Positions 9,214 through 18,594 of a DNA stretch of 64,000 nucleotides are shown piece by piece. The stretch is from Thioalkalivibrio sp. ALJT (lineage in GTDB: Bacteria > Pseudomonadota > Gammaproteobacteria > Ectothiorhodospirales > Ectothiorhodospiraceae). The translations under genes and the position numbers were made by a program. The stretch spans positions 124,001 to 188,000 of the forward strand of contig NZ_KB907124.1 in the NCBI RefSeq assembly GCF_000381825.1. Direction: 5' to 3'. The notes beneath the pieces are model-generated. The model was given only the letters and a program-made list of their open reading frames with translations. It was not told where the DNA came from and made no database searches. Each line of letters opens with the position of its first letter. Position 1 is the first letter of the stretch.

Positions 9214-9238
9214 GAAAAAATAGCGTCACAGTGTCGCT
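9214..9238 (-). promoter_or_regulatory. Palindrome plus U-tract in the long rne leader
   Basis: The rne-rluC gap is 432 bases. On the minus strand, about 210 bases before the rne start, the near-palindrome AGCGACACTGTGACGCT (9238-9222) is followed by ATTTTTTC. This could be a weak intrinsic terminator/attenuator in the rne leader, an RNase E-binding hairpin, or a protein-binding site. E. coli rne is known to autoregulate through its ~360-nt 5' UTR, which makes a leader element plausible; the function here is inference. I see nothing else definite in the gap. Confidence 0.35.
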
Positions 9239-9438
9239 TTGCGGCGATGGCCCTCCGACCGCGCAGCCGTTGGCTCGGGGTCGAAGTGGCGGGTGATTCG
9301 AGGCGCGCTGCCGTTTGGTTGCAGCGGAGCATCTGGGGTCAATGTAGGGCATAACCCCGCGTCCGGGCAAGTTTTTTTCGCCCGGCGCCCGATGTTCGGA
9401 GTAGCCGCCCACGCGTGGGTCCGGTAGCATCGCGCGCC

Positions 9439-10404
9439 ATGACTGCCAGGCACGCAACTTCCGGCCCCCGCACCCTGAAGGTGACCGAGCGCGGTGACGG
9501 CCAGCGTCTGGATAACTTCCTCCTGCGCGAACTCAAGGGCGTGCCGCGCGGGCTGATCTACCGGTTGGTGCGCCAGGGCGCGGTACGGGTTGATGGCCGT
9601 CGTGCCAAGGCCCACAAGCGCCTGGTCCTGGGTAACGAGGTGCGTGTGCCGGACCTCGATCGTCCGCAGGCGACGCGCGCCGATATTCCGCCGCGCGTGC
9701 TGGATCGATTGCGCCGAGCGATCATCCACGAAGACGACGATCTGCTGGTGCTGGAAAAACCCTCCGGTCTCGCGGTGCACGGCGGGAGCGGCCTGGCCTT
9801 CGGGATCATCGAGGCGATGCGCGAGCTGCGACCCGATACCGAGCTGGAACTGGGGCATCGGCTCGATCGCGAGACCAGTGGATGCCTGTTGCTGGCCAAG
9901 CGGCGCGAGGCCTTGCAGGATTTCCATGCTGCCCTGCGTGAAGGCCGCGTCGAGAAGCGCTATCTGGCGTTGCTGGTGGGACGGTTCCGCAGTGATCAGC
10001 CGATCGTCTGTGACCTGCCCATTGCCAGTGGTCGGGAGGATGACGGGCGCCGGCGCATGCGGGCCGGCGCGGACGCGTCGGGCGGGCGCGAGGCCCATAG
10101 CGAATTCCAGCCGCTGGAGGGACATGGCGCCTTTCAGCTCGCCGAGGTGCGCATCGGCACCGGTCGTACGCATCAGATCCGCGTGCATGGCCAGGCGATT
10201 GGTCACCCGGTGGGCGGTGACCACGATTATGGCCTGCCGGATGCCAACCGGGTCTTGCGACGGCATGGGTTGCAGCGGCTGTTTCTGCACGCCCAGGTTC
10301 TGGCTTATCAGTCCGGTGATGGCGAGCAGCACCTGTTTTCCGCGCCGTTGCCGGATGAACTGGTGGCGGTGCTGGACAGCCTCGACGCCGGAGAGGATGC
10401 ATGA
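9439..10404 (+). CDS. rluC: Ribosomal large-subunit pseudouridine synthase C
   Basis: 321 residues from the ATG at 9439; an in-frame GTG 24 bases upstream adds nothing conserved. An S4 RNA-binding domain (about 20-80) precedes the RluA-type catalytic domain, with catalytic Asp143 in GHRLDRETSG. The late motif GRTHQIRVH is typical. RluC makes three pseudouridines in 23S rRNA. Its place divergent from rne supports RluC over the paralogue RluD. The stop overlaps the next gene's start. Confidence 0.92.
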   Translation: MTARHATSGPRTLKVTERGDGQRLDNFLLRELKGVPRGLIYRLVRQGAVRVDGRRAKAHKRLVLGNEVRVPDLDRPQATRADIPPRVLDRLRRAIIHEDDDLLVLEKPSGLAVHGGSGLAFGIIEAMRELRPDTELELGHRLDRETSGCLLLAKRREALQDFHAALREGRVEKRYLALLVGRFRSDQPIVCDLPIASGREDDGRRRMRAGADASGGREAHSEFQPLEGHGAFQLAEVRIGTGRTHQIRVHGQAIGHPVGGDHDYGLPDANRVLRRHGLQRLFLHAQVLAYQSGDGEQHLFSAPLPDELVAVLDSLDAGEDA

Positions 10405-11099
10405 GCGCGCCGTTGTTGCCGCCCGTGGACGGCGGGCTGCGCCTCGTGGTGTTCGACTGGGATGGCACCCTGATGGATTCGCCGCTGCGCATCGTGCATT
10501 GCCTGCAGCGGGCCGCCGCGGTTGTGGGGCTGGAGGTTCGCGACGCGGCGGCCCTGCGTAACATTATCGGCCTCGGGGTGGACGCCGCCGTGCGCGAACT
10601 CTATCCGGAGGCCGATGCGAGACTGGTTCATCGGTTCGCGACGGCCTACCGCCTGTGCTACCTGGAAGGGGATGATGCACCGCCGACCCCGTTGTACCCG
10701 GGTGTCGCGCCGCTTCTCGACTGGCTGGAGGCGCGCGGGGTGTTGTTGGCGGTGGCCACCAGCAAGTCCCGTCGCGGGCTGGATCAGGCCCTGGAGACGA
10801 CCGGACTCGGTGCGCGCTTCGTGGCGACCGCGACCGGGGACGAGCACCCCTCCAAGCCGCATCCGGCCATGCTCGAACACGTAATGGAAAGGGCCGGAGT
10901 TGAACGTACGCGCACGCGGATGGTCGGTGATAGCGTTTATGATCTGCAAATGGCGCGTCATGCGGGCGTCCCTGCTGTGGCGGTTACCCACGGGGTGCAC
11001 TCCAGTGACCGTCTGCGAGCGGAGGCCCCGTTGGGGCTTCCAGCCGATCTCGAGGCATTGCTGGAGATATTCCGGCAGGCCGAATGCGCAACTGAATAA
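10401..11099 (+). CDS. HAD-IA family phosphatase (phosphoglycolate phosphatase-like)
   Basis: 232 residues. Nucleophile motif FDWDGTLMDS (Asp19, Asp21), motif II in VATSKSRRG, and the Lys/Asp motifs in HPSKPHPAM and RMVGDSVYDLQMA, followed by AGVPAVAVTHG. This is the HAD subfamily that includes phosphoglycolate phosphatase Gph. It overlaps rluC by 4 bases and lies 12 bases before sppA; the trio rluC-HAD-sppA also occurs in pseudomonads. The exact substrate cannot be read from the sequence. Confidence 0.85.
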   Translation: MSAPLLPPVDGGLRLVVFDWDGTLMDSPLRIVHCLQRAAAVVGLEVRDAAALRNIIGLGVDAAVRELYPEADARLVHRFATAYRLCYLEGDDAPPTPLYPGVAPLLDWLEARGVLLAVATSKSRRGLDQALETTGLGARFVATATGDEHPSKPHPAMLEHVMERAGVERTRTRMVGDSVYDLQMARHAGVPAVAVTHGVHSSDRLRAEAPLGLPADLEALLEIFRQAECATE

Positions 11100-11111
11100 A
11101 GGAATGTAACG

Positions 11112-12080
11112 ATGGGCTGGGCGAACGAGAACAAACCGGGCTGGGAACGCGAGACCCTGGAACGCCTGGTTCAGGCACAGGTGATCGAGCAGCGCCGCGC
11201 TCGCCGCTGGGGCATCTTCCTCAAGCTGCTGTTTCTGTTGTATCTGATCGCGCTGCTGTTCCTGGTGCGCGGGAGCGATATCGGATTTCCGGGGACCTTC
11301 GAAAGCGCGCGCGATGCGGATGAGTATGTGGCGGTGGTCGAGGTTGAAGGCCTGATTGCGTCCAGCGCGTCTGCGAACGCCGAGGATATCTCTTCGGTGT
11401 TGAATGAGGCCTTCGAGGCGCAGGGCACGCGCGCCGTGATGCTGCGCATTAACAGCGGTGGCGGGAGTCCGGTGCAGGCGTCCATCGTTCATGACGAGAT
11501 CCTGCGTCTGAAGGACGCGCATCCGGACATCCCGGTCTATGCGGTGATCGGCGACGTCGGTGCTTCTGCGGCCTATTACATCGCGGTGGCGGCTGACGAG
11601 GTCTTCGCGAGCCGGGCCAGTCTGGTGGGCTCCATCGGGGTACGCATGGACAGCTTCGGTGTGGTGGACCTCATGGAGAATATCGGCGTGGAACGCCGTC
11701 TGTTCGTCGCCGGGGAAGACAAGGGCTTCCTGGATCCGTTCCTGCCGCTGGATGCCGGCCACGTGGGCCACCTGGAAGGCGTGCTGGAAGACGTGCGACA
11801 GCAGTTCGTGGATGCCGTGCGCGACGGGCGCGGCGAGCGCCTGGTCGAGGACGAGGACAGTCTTTTCGGTGGCCTGATCTGGGCCGGCGACCGTTCCGTG
11901 GAGTTGGGCCTGATTGATGGCCTGGGGACGGATCGCAGCGTGGCACGCGACGTGATCGGCGTAGAACAGCTTGTGGTCTTCAAACCGCGCCGCTCGCGGC
12001 TGCAGTTTCTGTTCGACGAGCTCGGCATGGCGGCGATGAAGCAGTGGCTGAGCTGGGAATCCACCCCGCAGTGGCGGTAG
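11112..12080 (+). CDS. sppA: Signal peptide peptidase SppA, short form
   Basis: 322 residues, the short single-domain S49 form. One transmembrane helix at about 34-52 follows a basic, cytoplasmic N-terminus. The catalytic dyad is probably Ser152 (GASAAYYIA) and Lys204 (GEDKGFLDPF), with INSGGGSP at 113-120 shaping the active site. It digests cleaved signal peptides in the inner membrane. It is co-directional with rluC and the HAD gene, probably one transcript, and is followed by a copy of dispersed repeat A. Confidence 0.92.
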   Translation: MGWANENKPGWERETLERLVQAQVIEQRRARRWGIFLKLLFLLYLIALLFLVRGSDIGFPGTFESARDADEYVAVVEVEGLIASSASANAEDISSVLNEAFEAQGTRAVMLRINSGGGSPVQASIVHDEILRLKDAHPDIPVYAVIGDVGASAAYYIAVAADEVFASRASLVGSIGVRMDSFGVVDLMENIGVERRLFVAGEDKGFLDPFLPLDAGHVGHLEGVLEDVRQQFVDAVRDGRGERLVEDEDSLFGGLIWAGDRSVELGLIDGLGTDRSVARDVIGVEQLVVFKPRRSRLQFLFDELGMAAMKQWLSWESTPQWR

Positions 12081-12097
12081 TTGCGGCGGGGCCGCTG

Positions 12098-12136
12098 TCC
12101 CGTACGCGCAGTAGATCAGCCTCGGATCCGACAGGC
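12098..12136. repeat. Dispersed repeat A, copy 2
   Basis: 39-base copy matching 5725-5763 at 33 positions; both ends (TCCCGTACGCGCAG and ATCCGACAGGC) are nearly unchanged. It fills most of the 58-base gap between the convergent sppA and csiV genes. Confidence 0.75.
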
Positions 12137-12138
12137 GC

Positions 12139-12831
12139 CTAGCTTTGTCGGTCCTCGTCGATCCGGGTGACGCGGGCGATGATGCCGATCACCGGGTGGT
12201 CGAGGTAGAACAGGTCATCGCCGGAGTTCATCCGCTGACTGCCGCGTACGCTGATTGCGCGCGGGCTTGTGTCGGCGGCCAGGGGCTCGTTCACGTGATA
12301 GATCAGGTCGGTCTCCAGATGGAGAAAACGTCCGACCCAGATCCGTAGGCGTCCTTCCAGCTCGTATCGCACCTCCGGGTCATGGTCCAGGGGGCGGGGG
12401 GCCTGTCGCCCCGGGGTCGCGTCGAACAGGTCGCGCAGGCCGATTTGATGCCCCTGTTGCACCCGCAGCCACGGAGCGGTGGCATGGTTCCGCCCGGTTT
12501 GATCCCAGGCCAGACGACTGAGGATGCGGCCGGCCCCGGATTCCTCCAGGCGGCGCACGACCCGGTCGAGTTCGAACCCCTTTTCCGACTCGCGGTAGAT
12601 GTTTCCGCCCAGTTCCGAGTCGCCGAATCGGGGCTCGCGCGGCATGGCCAGTTCCTGCTGCAGACGGCGGCTTTCTTCCGTGCGGTGTTCGAAGACCACC
12701 AGTTCGATACGGTATTCGCGCCCGGCCTGTGCCAGTGCAGGGCCGGCCAGACCGACGAACGGCAGGGTGGCGAGGGCGCCAACCAGACGGCGCCGCAGGG
12801 GGTTGGGGCGGTTCGGGTTCGGATCGGACAT
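12139..12831 (-). CDS. csiV: CsiV-family periplasmic protein
   Basis: 230 residues. A signal peptide with a basic start and hydrophobic core ends near AQAG (about residue 37). The remainder matches the CsiV family, with YRIELVVFEHR just after the signal and DLIYHVNEPL later. CsiV binds peptidoglycan and is needed for growth with D-amino acids in Vibrio. The gene directly follows mfd with no gap, the arrangement seen in pseudomonads, so the two are probably co-transcribed. Naming rests on family resemblance and order. Confidence 0.75.
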   Translation of the reverse strand: MSDPNPNRPNPLRRRLVGALATLPFVGLAGPALAQAGREYRIELVVFEHRTEESRRLQQELAMPREPRFGDSELGGNIYRESEKGFELDRVVRRLEESGAGRILSRLAWDQTGRNHATAPWLRVQQGHQIGLRDLFDATPGRQAPRPLDHDPEVRYELEGRLRIWVGRFLHLETDLIYHVNEPLAADTSPRAISVRGSQRMNSGDDLFYLDHPVIGIIARVTRIDEDRQS

Positions 12832-15800
12832 TCAGGCGGCCTGTTGTTCGGGGCTGATGGTATTGAGCAGGCGCAGTACGGCCTGGACGCGCGCTTCCAG
12901 AGTCTCCATCGGGGCGAAGAAGCGGAAGGCCTTCTGCCCGTCCAGTTTGTACGCCTGCGGGTCGGATTGCACCAGTTGAATCAGCGCGGCGATGTCGAGA
13001 TTGGGATGGGTGCCAAAGACCAGGCGTCCGCCGGCGGGTCCCAGTTCCAGTTTGCGGATCCCCAGCGGGGTCAGGCGCAGGCGCAGCCGGGCGGCCTCGA
13101 ACAGGGCCTTGGCCGGGTCGGGCAGCAGCCCGAAACGATCCACCAGTTCGATTTCCATGTCGCGCAGCGCCTCCGGCGAAGTCGCGGAGCTGACGCGCTT
13201 GTAGAGGATCAGGCGGGTGTGCACGTCCGGCACGTAGTCTTCCGGCAGCAGGGCCGGGAGACCCAGTTCGACCTCGGTGCCCGCAGCCTCCGGGGCGTCC
13301 AGCTCCGGCATGTTGCCGGAGCGCAGGGCGTTGACCGCGCGATTGAGCAGGTCGTTGTACATCGAGAACCCGACCTCGTGGATCTGGCCGCTTTGTTCGT
13401 CGCCCAGGAGTTCGCCGGCACCCCGAATCTCGAGGTCGTGGCTGGCGAGGGTAAACCCGACGCCGAGGTCCTCCAGCGAGGCAATGGCCTCCAGCCGCTT
13501 GCGGGCATCCGCGGTCATGGCCTTCTCCGGCGGGGTGAGCAGATAGGCGTAGGCGCGGTGATGGGAGCGCCCGACGCGCCCGCGCAATTGGTGCATTTGT
13601 GCCAGTCCGAGCTTGTCGGCCCGGTTCATCACGATGGTATTGGCGGTGGGCACGTCGATCCCGGTCTCGATAATGGTGGTGCACACCAGGATGTTGTAGC
13701 GGCGGTGATAGAAGTCGAGCATCACCTGTTCCAGCTCGCGCTCGCGCATCTGGCCGTGGGCGATGCCCACCCGGGCCCCGGGGAGCAGCGCTTGCACCTG
13801 CTGGGCAGTGCGCTCGATCGTGTTGACCTCGTTATGCACGAAGTACACCTGGCCGCCGCGGCGGATTTCGCGCAGGCAGGCCTCCTGGATGATGGCATCG
13901 TTCCATTCGTTGACGAAGGTCTTGATTGCCAGGCGTTCGCGCGGTGGCGTGGTGATCACCGAGAGGTCGCGCAGGCCGGCCAGGGCCATGTTCAGGGTAC
14001 GCGGGATCGGCGTGGCCGTCAGGGTCAGCATGTCCACCTCGGCGCGCAGCTTCTTGAGTGCCTCCTTATGGCGCACGCCGAAGCGTTGTTCCTCGTCCAC
14101 AATGACCAGGCCGAGGTTGGAGAAATCCAGATCCGCCTGCAGCAGCTTGTGGGTGCCGATCACGATGTCCACCTTGCCTTCTTTGAGGCCCTCCAGGACG
14201 GCGGTCTGCTGCTTGCCGCTGCGAAAGCGCGACAGCGACTCGATCCGGACCGGCCAGTCGGCGAAGCGGTCGTTGAAGTTTTGATGGTGCTGCTGTGCGA
14301 GCAGGGTGGTGGGCACGAGCACGGCCACCTGCTTGTGGTTCTGGACGGCCACGAACGCCGCGCGCATCGCGACTTCGGTCTTGCCAAAGCCCACATCGCC
14401 GCAGATCACGCGGTCCATCGGGCGCGTGTCGGCCATGTCGGTCAGTACTGCGTCGATGGCGTGCTGCTGGTCCAGGGTCTCCTCGAACGGGAACCCGGCC
14501 GCGAAGGCGTGGTATTCGGGGGTGTCGGTGGAGAACACGGTGCCCTGTCGGGCGGCGCGCCGCGCATGGATGTCCAGCAGTTCCGCGGCCACGTCGCGAG
14601 CCTTTTCGGCGGCCTTCTTGCGGGCCTTGCTCCACTGCTCGCTGCCCAGGCGGTGCAGCGGGGCGTGATCGGCATCGGCGCCGGTGTAGCGGCTGATCAG
14701 GTGCAGCGACGAGACCGGGACGTAGAGCTTGGCGCCGTCGGCATATTCGAGGGTCAGAAACTCGGAGGGCTGGTCGTTGAAATCGAGGGTCTGCAGACCG
14801 AGGTAGCGACCCACGCCCTGTTCCTCGTGCACTACCGGCGCACCGATGGTCAGGTCGCTGAGGTTCTGGATGATGGCGTCGGCATCCCGGGTGGGGCGAT
14901 TGCGGCCCCGCGTCTGCCGCGCACGCTCGCCGAGCAGGGCGGCCTCCGGCACCAGGGCGACACCATCCGGGAGGACAAAGCCCTCGCCCACTGCGGCGAC
15001 CGTGACCTGCAGGCCTGCTCCGGCCGCGAGAAATGCGTTCCAGCTGTCGGCCGCCTGGTGGGCCACCTCCTGGTCGCGCAGCAGGGTCAGCAGGGCCTCG
15101 CGGCGTCCGGCGGATTCGGCAGTCAGCAGTACCCGCTGCTGGTCGGCCACAAAGGCCTTCAGTGCCTGCGCCGGCGCATCCTTGCCCTGCTGCAGTCCAA
15201 GGTCCGGCAGGGGGTCGCAGGCAAAGTCGATCCGGGCCCCGCGCCCCGGCGGAAGCGGGGCGGCCGGGGCGCCCAATGCGATTCCGGTACACTTTGCCAG
15301 GCGCCCGCCGAGTTGTTCGAGGTCGAGATAAAGCCGCTCCGGAGGCAGCAGCGGGCGATCGAACTGGTGGCTCAGTTGTTCGAAGCGCTCGCGAATCTCC
15401 TGGGCAAAACCCTCGGCGGCACCGGCGATATCGCCCACTTGCACCACCTGCGCGTCGGGGCAGTAATCGAACACGCTGTCCATGTGCTCGAAGAACAGAG
15501 GCAGGTAGGCCTCGATCCCGGGTGGCACCACACCCTCGCTGATGTCGCGGTACACCGGGTGACTGCTGGGGTCCCCCGCGAACTGTGCGCGGTAGCGGGT
15601 GCGAAACTCGCGGATGGAGTCGTCGTTCAGCGGGAATTCGTGGCTGGGCAGGATCTCCAGACTTTCGACCTTTTCCGTGGAACGCTGGGATTCAGTATCG
15701 AAACGCCGCAGGGAGTCGATCTCGTCGTCGAGGAATTCGATCCGGACCGGCTCGTTCGCCCCCATCGGGAACAGGTCCAGGATCTCGCCACGGGCGGCGA

Positions 15801-16302
15801 ACTCGCCGTGGCTGATGACCTGCTGAACCGAGCTGTAGCCGGCAGTGGCCAGGTTCTCGCGCAGGGTCATGCGGTCCAGGCGTTGGCCGGTGTGCAGGGA
15901 TAACCCCTGGGTGGTCAGCCAGTCGCGCGGGGGCAGGCGCTGCATCAATGTCGAGACCGGCATCAGCACGATGCCGCGTTCCAGTGCCGGCAGATGGTAC
16001 AGGGTGCGCAGGCGTTCGGAGATGATGTCCTCGTGCGGGGAGAAGACATCGAAGGGCAGGGTTTCCCAGTCCGGCAGGCGCAGCAGCGGGAGCTTGCGTT
16101 CGCCGGCGAAGAATTCCCATTCCTCCTGCCAGCGGTCGGCCGCCTCGTTGGACTCGGTGATCACCAGCACCGGGCGGTGGAAATCGGAGCCGTTCTGCGC
16201 CAGGGCGAGGGTGGCCGCAGAGGCATTGAGCCCCGACCAGACCTCGAAGCCGGAGCCGGGGAGGCGGCCGGGGTGGAGCGGGTTACGCCGTTGATCGGAC
16301 AT
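12832..16302 (-). CDS. mfd: Transcription-repair coupling factor
   Basis: 1156 residues, normal for Mfd. UvrB-like N-terminal region (ALAQNGSDFHRPVLVITES), RNA-polymerase-interaction domain (about 480-560), then a RecG-type translocase: Walker A in CGDVGFGKTEVA, DEEQ box in VDEEQRFGV, and QLRGRVGRSHHRAYAYLL. Mfd displaces stalled RNA polymerase and recruits UvrA/UvrB. The 284-base gap upstream (16303-16586) presumably holds its promoter; I could not pick one with confidence. Confidence 0.97.
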   Translation of the reverse strand: MSDQRRNPLHPGRLPGSGFEVWSGLNASAATLALAQNGSDFHRPVLVITESNEAADRWQEEWEFFAGERKLPLLRLPDWETLPFDVFSPHEDIISERLRTLYHLPALERGIVLMPVSTLMQRLPPRDWLTTQGLSLHTGQRLDRMTLRENLATAGYSSVQQVISHGEFAARGEILDLFPMGANEPVRIEFLDDEIDSLRRFDTESQRSTEKVESLEILPSHEFPLNDDSIREFRTRYRAQFAGDPSSHPVYRDISEGVVPPGIEAYLPLFFEHMDSVFDYCPDAQVVQVGDIAGAAEGFAQEIRERFEQLSHQFDRPLLPPERLYLDLEQLGGRLAKCTGIALGAPAAPLPPGRGARIDFACDPLPDLGLQQGKDAPAQALKAFVADQQRVLLTAESAGRREALLTLLRDQEVAHQAADSWNAFLAAGAGLQVTVAAVGEGFVLPDGVALVPEAALLGERARQTRGRNRPTRDADAIIQNLSDLTIGAPVVHEEQGVGRYLGLQTLDFNDQPSEFLTLEYADGAKLYVPVSSLHLISRYTGADADHAPLHRLGSEQWSKARKKAAEKARDVAAELLDIHARRAARQGTVFSTDTPEYHAFAAGFPFEETLDQQHAIDAVLTDMADTRPMDRVICGDVGFGKTEVAMRAAFVAVQNHKQVAVLVPTTLLAQQHHQNFNDRFADWPVRIESLSRFRSGKQQTAVLEGLKEGKVDIVIGTHKLLQADLDFSNLGLVIVDEEQRFGVRHKEALKKLRAEVDMLTLTATPIPRTLNMALAGLRDLSVITTPPRERLAIKTFVNEWNDAIIQEACLREIRRGGQVYFVHNEVNTIERTAQQVQALLPGARVGIAHGQMRERELEQVMLDFYHRRYNILVCTTIIETGIDVPTANTIVMNRADKLGLAQMHQLRGRVGRSHHRAYAYLLTPPEKAMTADARKRLEAIASLEDLGVGFTLASHDLEIRGAGELLGDEQSGQIHEVGFSMYNDLLNRAVNALRSGNMPELDAPEAAGTEVELGLPALLPEDYVPDVHTRLILYKRVSSATSPEALRDMEIELVDRFGLLPDPAKALFEAARLRLRLTPLGIRKLELGPAGGRLVFGTHPNLDIAALIQLVQSDPQAYKLDGQKAFRFFAPMETLEARVQAVLRLLNTISPEQQAA

Positions 16303-16586
16303 GGGCCAGTGCGTTGTCGGGTCTGCGGGAAAGGGACTGGATTATACGGATTCTACTGCACGGGCGCGCGCGACCCCCTTGCGGGTCGGGGGCGGTGGTG
16401 CCGCAGGCCGCTGTGAGCGATCACGCAGCGAAAGGGCGATGCACAGGAAGAAGCAGAGATGTCTGTTTGCTGGAGGCATCCACGGCATTCGTTGTCAAAC
16501 GCAGACGCGCCTGGCGCGGCAGTTCCCCTGTCCGTCTCCCGGTTTTCCCTTGTTCCCGTGAATCGCCTTTGAAGGGGGCATGGCAA

Positions 16587-17489
16587 TCAGTGTGGGTCGC
16601 GATCGATATAGCGGCGCAGGATCGGGTCGTAGGCATCGATCCGGCGATCGCGAAGGAAGGGCCATTGTCGGCGGACGGCCTCGGTGCGCTGGCAATCGAG
16701 GGCGACCTGCAGGGTCTCGGGCGCATCGGTGCCGGCCGTGGCAAGAAACTCGCCCTGGGGGCCGGCGATGAAGCTGCTGCCCCAGAAGTGCGCGCCAGAG
16801 GTCTGGCCGCTGGGGTCGGGTTCGAGGCCGCAGCGGTTGCAGGCAATGACCGGGAGGTTGTTGGCGACGGCGTGACCGCGTTGCACGGTGGTCCAGGCAT
16901 CGCGCTGGCGGGCCTGCTCGTCCGGGGTATCTTGCGGGTCCCAGCCGATCGCGGTCGGATAGACCAGGATTTCGGCACCGGACAGGGCCATGATCCGGGC
17001 CGCCTCGGGATACCACTGGTCCCAGCAGACCAGTACGCCCAGGCGCCCGACCGAGGTGTCGATGGGGACGAAGCCGGTATCGCCCGGGGTGAAGTAATAC
17101 TTCTCGTAGTACCCGGGGTCGTCCGGGATGTGCATCTTGCGATAGAAGCCGGCCAGGCGGCCGTCGGTCTCGTAGACCACGGCGGTGTTGTGGTAGAGCC
17201 CCGGCGCCCGGCGTTCGAACAGGGAGCCTACCAGCACGACTCCATGAGTGCGCGCGATGTCGGCCAGGCGTTCGCTGCTGGGGCCCGGTATAGGTTCGGC
17301 TCGGTTGAAGGTTGCGAGGTCCTCGTTCTGGCAGAAATAGGGGCCGGTGTGCAGTTCGGCCAGGACGACCAGGCGCGCGCCGGCAGTTGCGGCGGCGGCC
17401 ACCGCGTCGGCGGTGAAGTCGAGGTTGGACTCGACGCTCCCGGTGTCGCGGTGCTGGATCAGGGCTACGGGCAGGTGCTTGGATTCCAT
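16587..17489 (-). CDS. aguB: N-carbamoylputrescine amidase
   Basis: 300 residues, nitrilase superfamily. The Glu-Lys-Cys triad is visible: Glu in VLAELHTGPYF, Lys in FYRKMHIPDD, Cys in LVCWDQWYPEAAR. AguB hydrolyses N-carbamoylputrescine to putrescine, CO2 and ammonia. It lies 22 bases after aguA, so the pair completes the agmatine route to putrescine. The YYEKYYFTPGDTGF segment is characteristic of this enzyme rather than other nitrilases. Confidence 0.93.
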   Translation of the reverse strand: MESKHLPVALIQHRDTGSVESNLDFTADAVAAAATAGARLVVLAELHTGPYFCQNEDLATFNRAEPIPGPSSERLADIARTHGVVLVGSLFERRAPGLYHNTAVVYETDGRLAGFYRKMHIPDDPGYYEKYYFTPGDTGFVPIDTSVGRLGVLVCWDQWYPEAARIMALSGAEILVYPTAIGWDPQDTPDEQARQRDAWTTVQRGHAVANNLPVIACNRCGLEPDPSGQTSGAHFWGSSFIAGPQGEFLATAGTDAPETLQVALDCQRTEAVRRQWPFLRDRRIDAYDPILRRYIDRDPH

Positions 17490-17511
17490 CGTGCAGGCTC
17501 GGTGGGGGCAC

Positions 17512-18594
17512 TTATTCCTGTGGGATGCCGAGGGCGGCGGCCGGGTATTGCATGGTCAGGCAGTGCAGGCTGCCGCCCTGACGGATAATCGGGCGACAGT
17601 CGATGGTCACGATATCGCGCCCGGGAAAGGCCGTCGCCAGGCGTTTGCGGGCAACGGCATCGGCCGGGTCGCCATAGACCGGCAGCAGTACCGCACCGTT
17701 GATGATCAGAAAATTGGCATAGGTCGCGGCAAGGCGCCGGTCGTCCTCGATGATCGCGCTTGGCCAGGGCAGCGGGATCAGCCGGTAGGGTTCGCCGTCG
17801 CGCTGGCGCAGGGCCTGCAGCTCGGCCTCCATGGCCTGCAGCTCCGCGTAGTGGGGGTCCTGCGGGTCGTCACAGCGCACATATGCGATCGTATCCGGCG
17901 CGCAGAAGCGCGCCAGGGTGTCGATATGGGCATCGGTGTCGTCGCCTTCCAGCTGGCCGTGCTCCAGCCAGAGGATGCGGCGCGCGCCCAGATGCTGCGC
18001 CAGGCGCCTTTCGATCGCGGCACGGTCCAGTGTCGGATTGCGGGTCGGGGTCAGCAGGCAGCGACGGGTGGTTAGCAGGGTGCCGGCGCCGTCCGACTCG
18101 ATCGAGCCGCCTTCCAGGACCATGTCGATCGGTTCCGGCACGCAGGCACCGAAGACGCCCTGACTGGCCAGTGTCCGGGTGATCGCGTTGTCCAGTTCGG
18201 CGGGATACTTGCCACCCCAGCCGTTGAAGACGAAGTCGAGCAGGCGCGGTTGCCCCTCCTCCAGTACAGTGATCGCGGCATGGTCACGGGCCCAGCTGTC
18301 GTTGCTGGGGGCGAGCGCGAACCACAGCCGGTCAGGCTGGATCGCGGTCTCGCTCAGAAAGCCGGAGATCTCCTCGATGTGCTCGGGGTCGCGCGCAACA
18401 ATGATCACCGGCTGGTAGCGGCTGATGCCCGCGGCGATCGTGGCCAGGACCGGATGCACCTGGTCCAGGGTAGCGGCCCAGTCGGTCTGGTCATGCGGCC
18501 AGGTCAGCTGGACCGCACCCTGCGGTTCCCATTCCGCGGGCAGCCGCCTGCGGGCCGGGGCGGGTTCCCCATTGCTCATGGACGCCTGGTTCAT
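17512..18594 (-). CDS. aguA: Agmatine deiminase
   Basis: 360 residues, peptidylarginine-deiminase-like family. WEPQGAVQLTWPH at the start, WARDHAAITV and VLEGGSIESDGAGTLLTT in the middle, and the nucleophilic cysteine near the end in GGSLHCLTMQ. It converts agmatine to N-carbamoylputrescine, the substrate of the neighbouring aguB. The start at 18594 is preferred over an ATG 15 bases inside because it overlaps the upstream stop (ATGA). Confidence 0.94.
   Translation of the reverse strand: MNQASMSNGEPAPARRRLPAEWEPQGAVQLTWPHDQTDWAATLDQVHPVLATIAAGISRYQPVIIVARDPEHIEEISGFLSETAIQPDRLWFALAPSNDSWARDHAAITVLEEGQPRLLDFVFNGWGGKYPAELDNAITRTLASQGVFGACVPEPIDMVLEGGSIESDGAGTLLTTRRCLLTPTRNPTLDRAAIERRLAQHLGARRILWLEHGQLEGDDTDAHIDTLARFCAPDTIAYVRCDDPQDPHYAELQAMEAELQALRQRDGEPYRLIPLPWPSAIIEDDRRLAATYANFLIINGAVLLPVYGDPADAVARKRLATAFPGRDIVTIDCRPIIRQGGSLHCLTMQYPAAALGIPQE

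Noticed and set aside
7468-9354. 628-codon plus-strand frame opposite rne
   Set aside because: Shadow of the conserved RNase E catalytic region; no recognisable protein family.
12382-15903. 1173-codon open frame on the plus strand opposite mfd
   Set aside because: It is the antisense shadow of a complete mfd gene; GC-rich codons keep the opposite frame open. No domain or ribosome-binding site.
16346-16440. Further copy of dispersed repeat B upstream of mfd
   Set aside because: Only ACTGCACGG and scattered bases agree; too weak to call.
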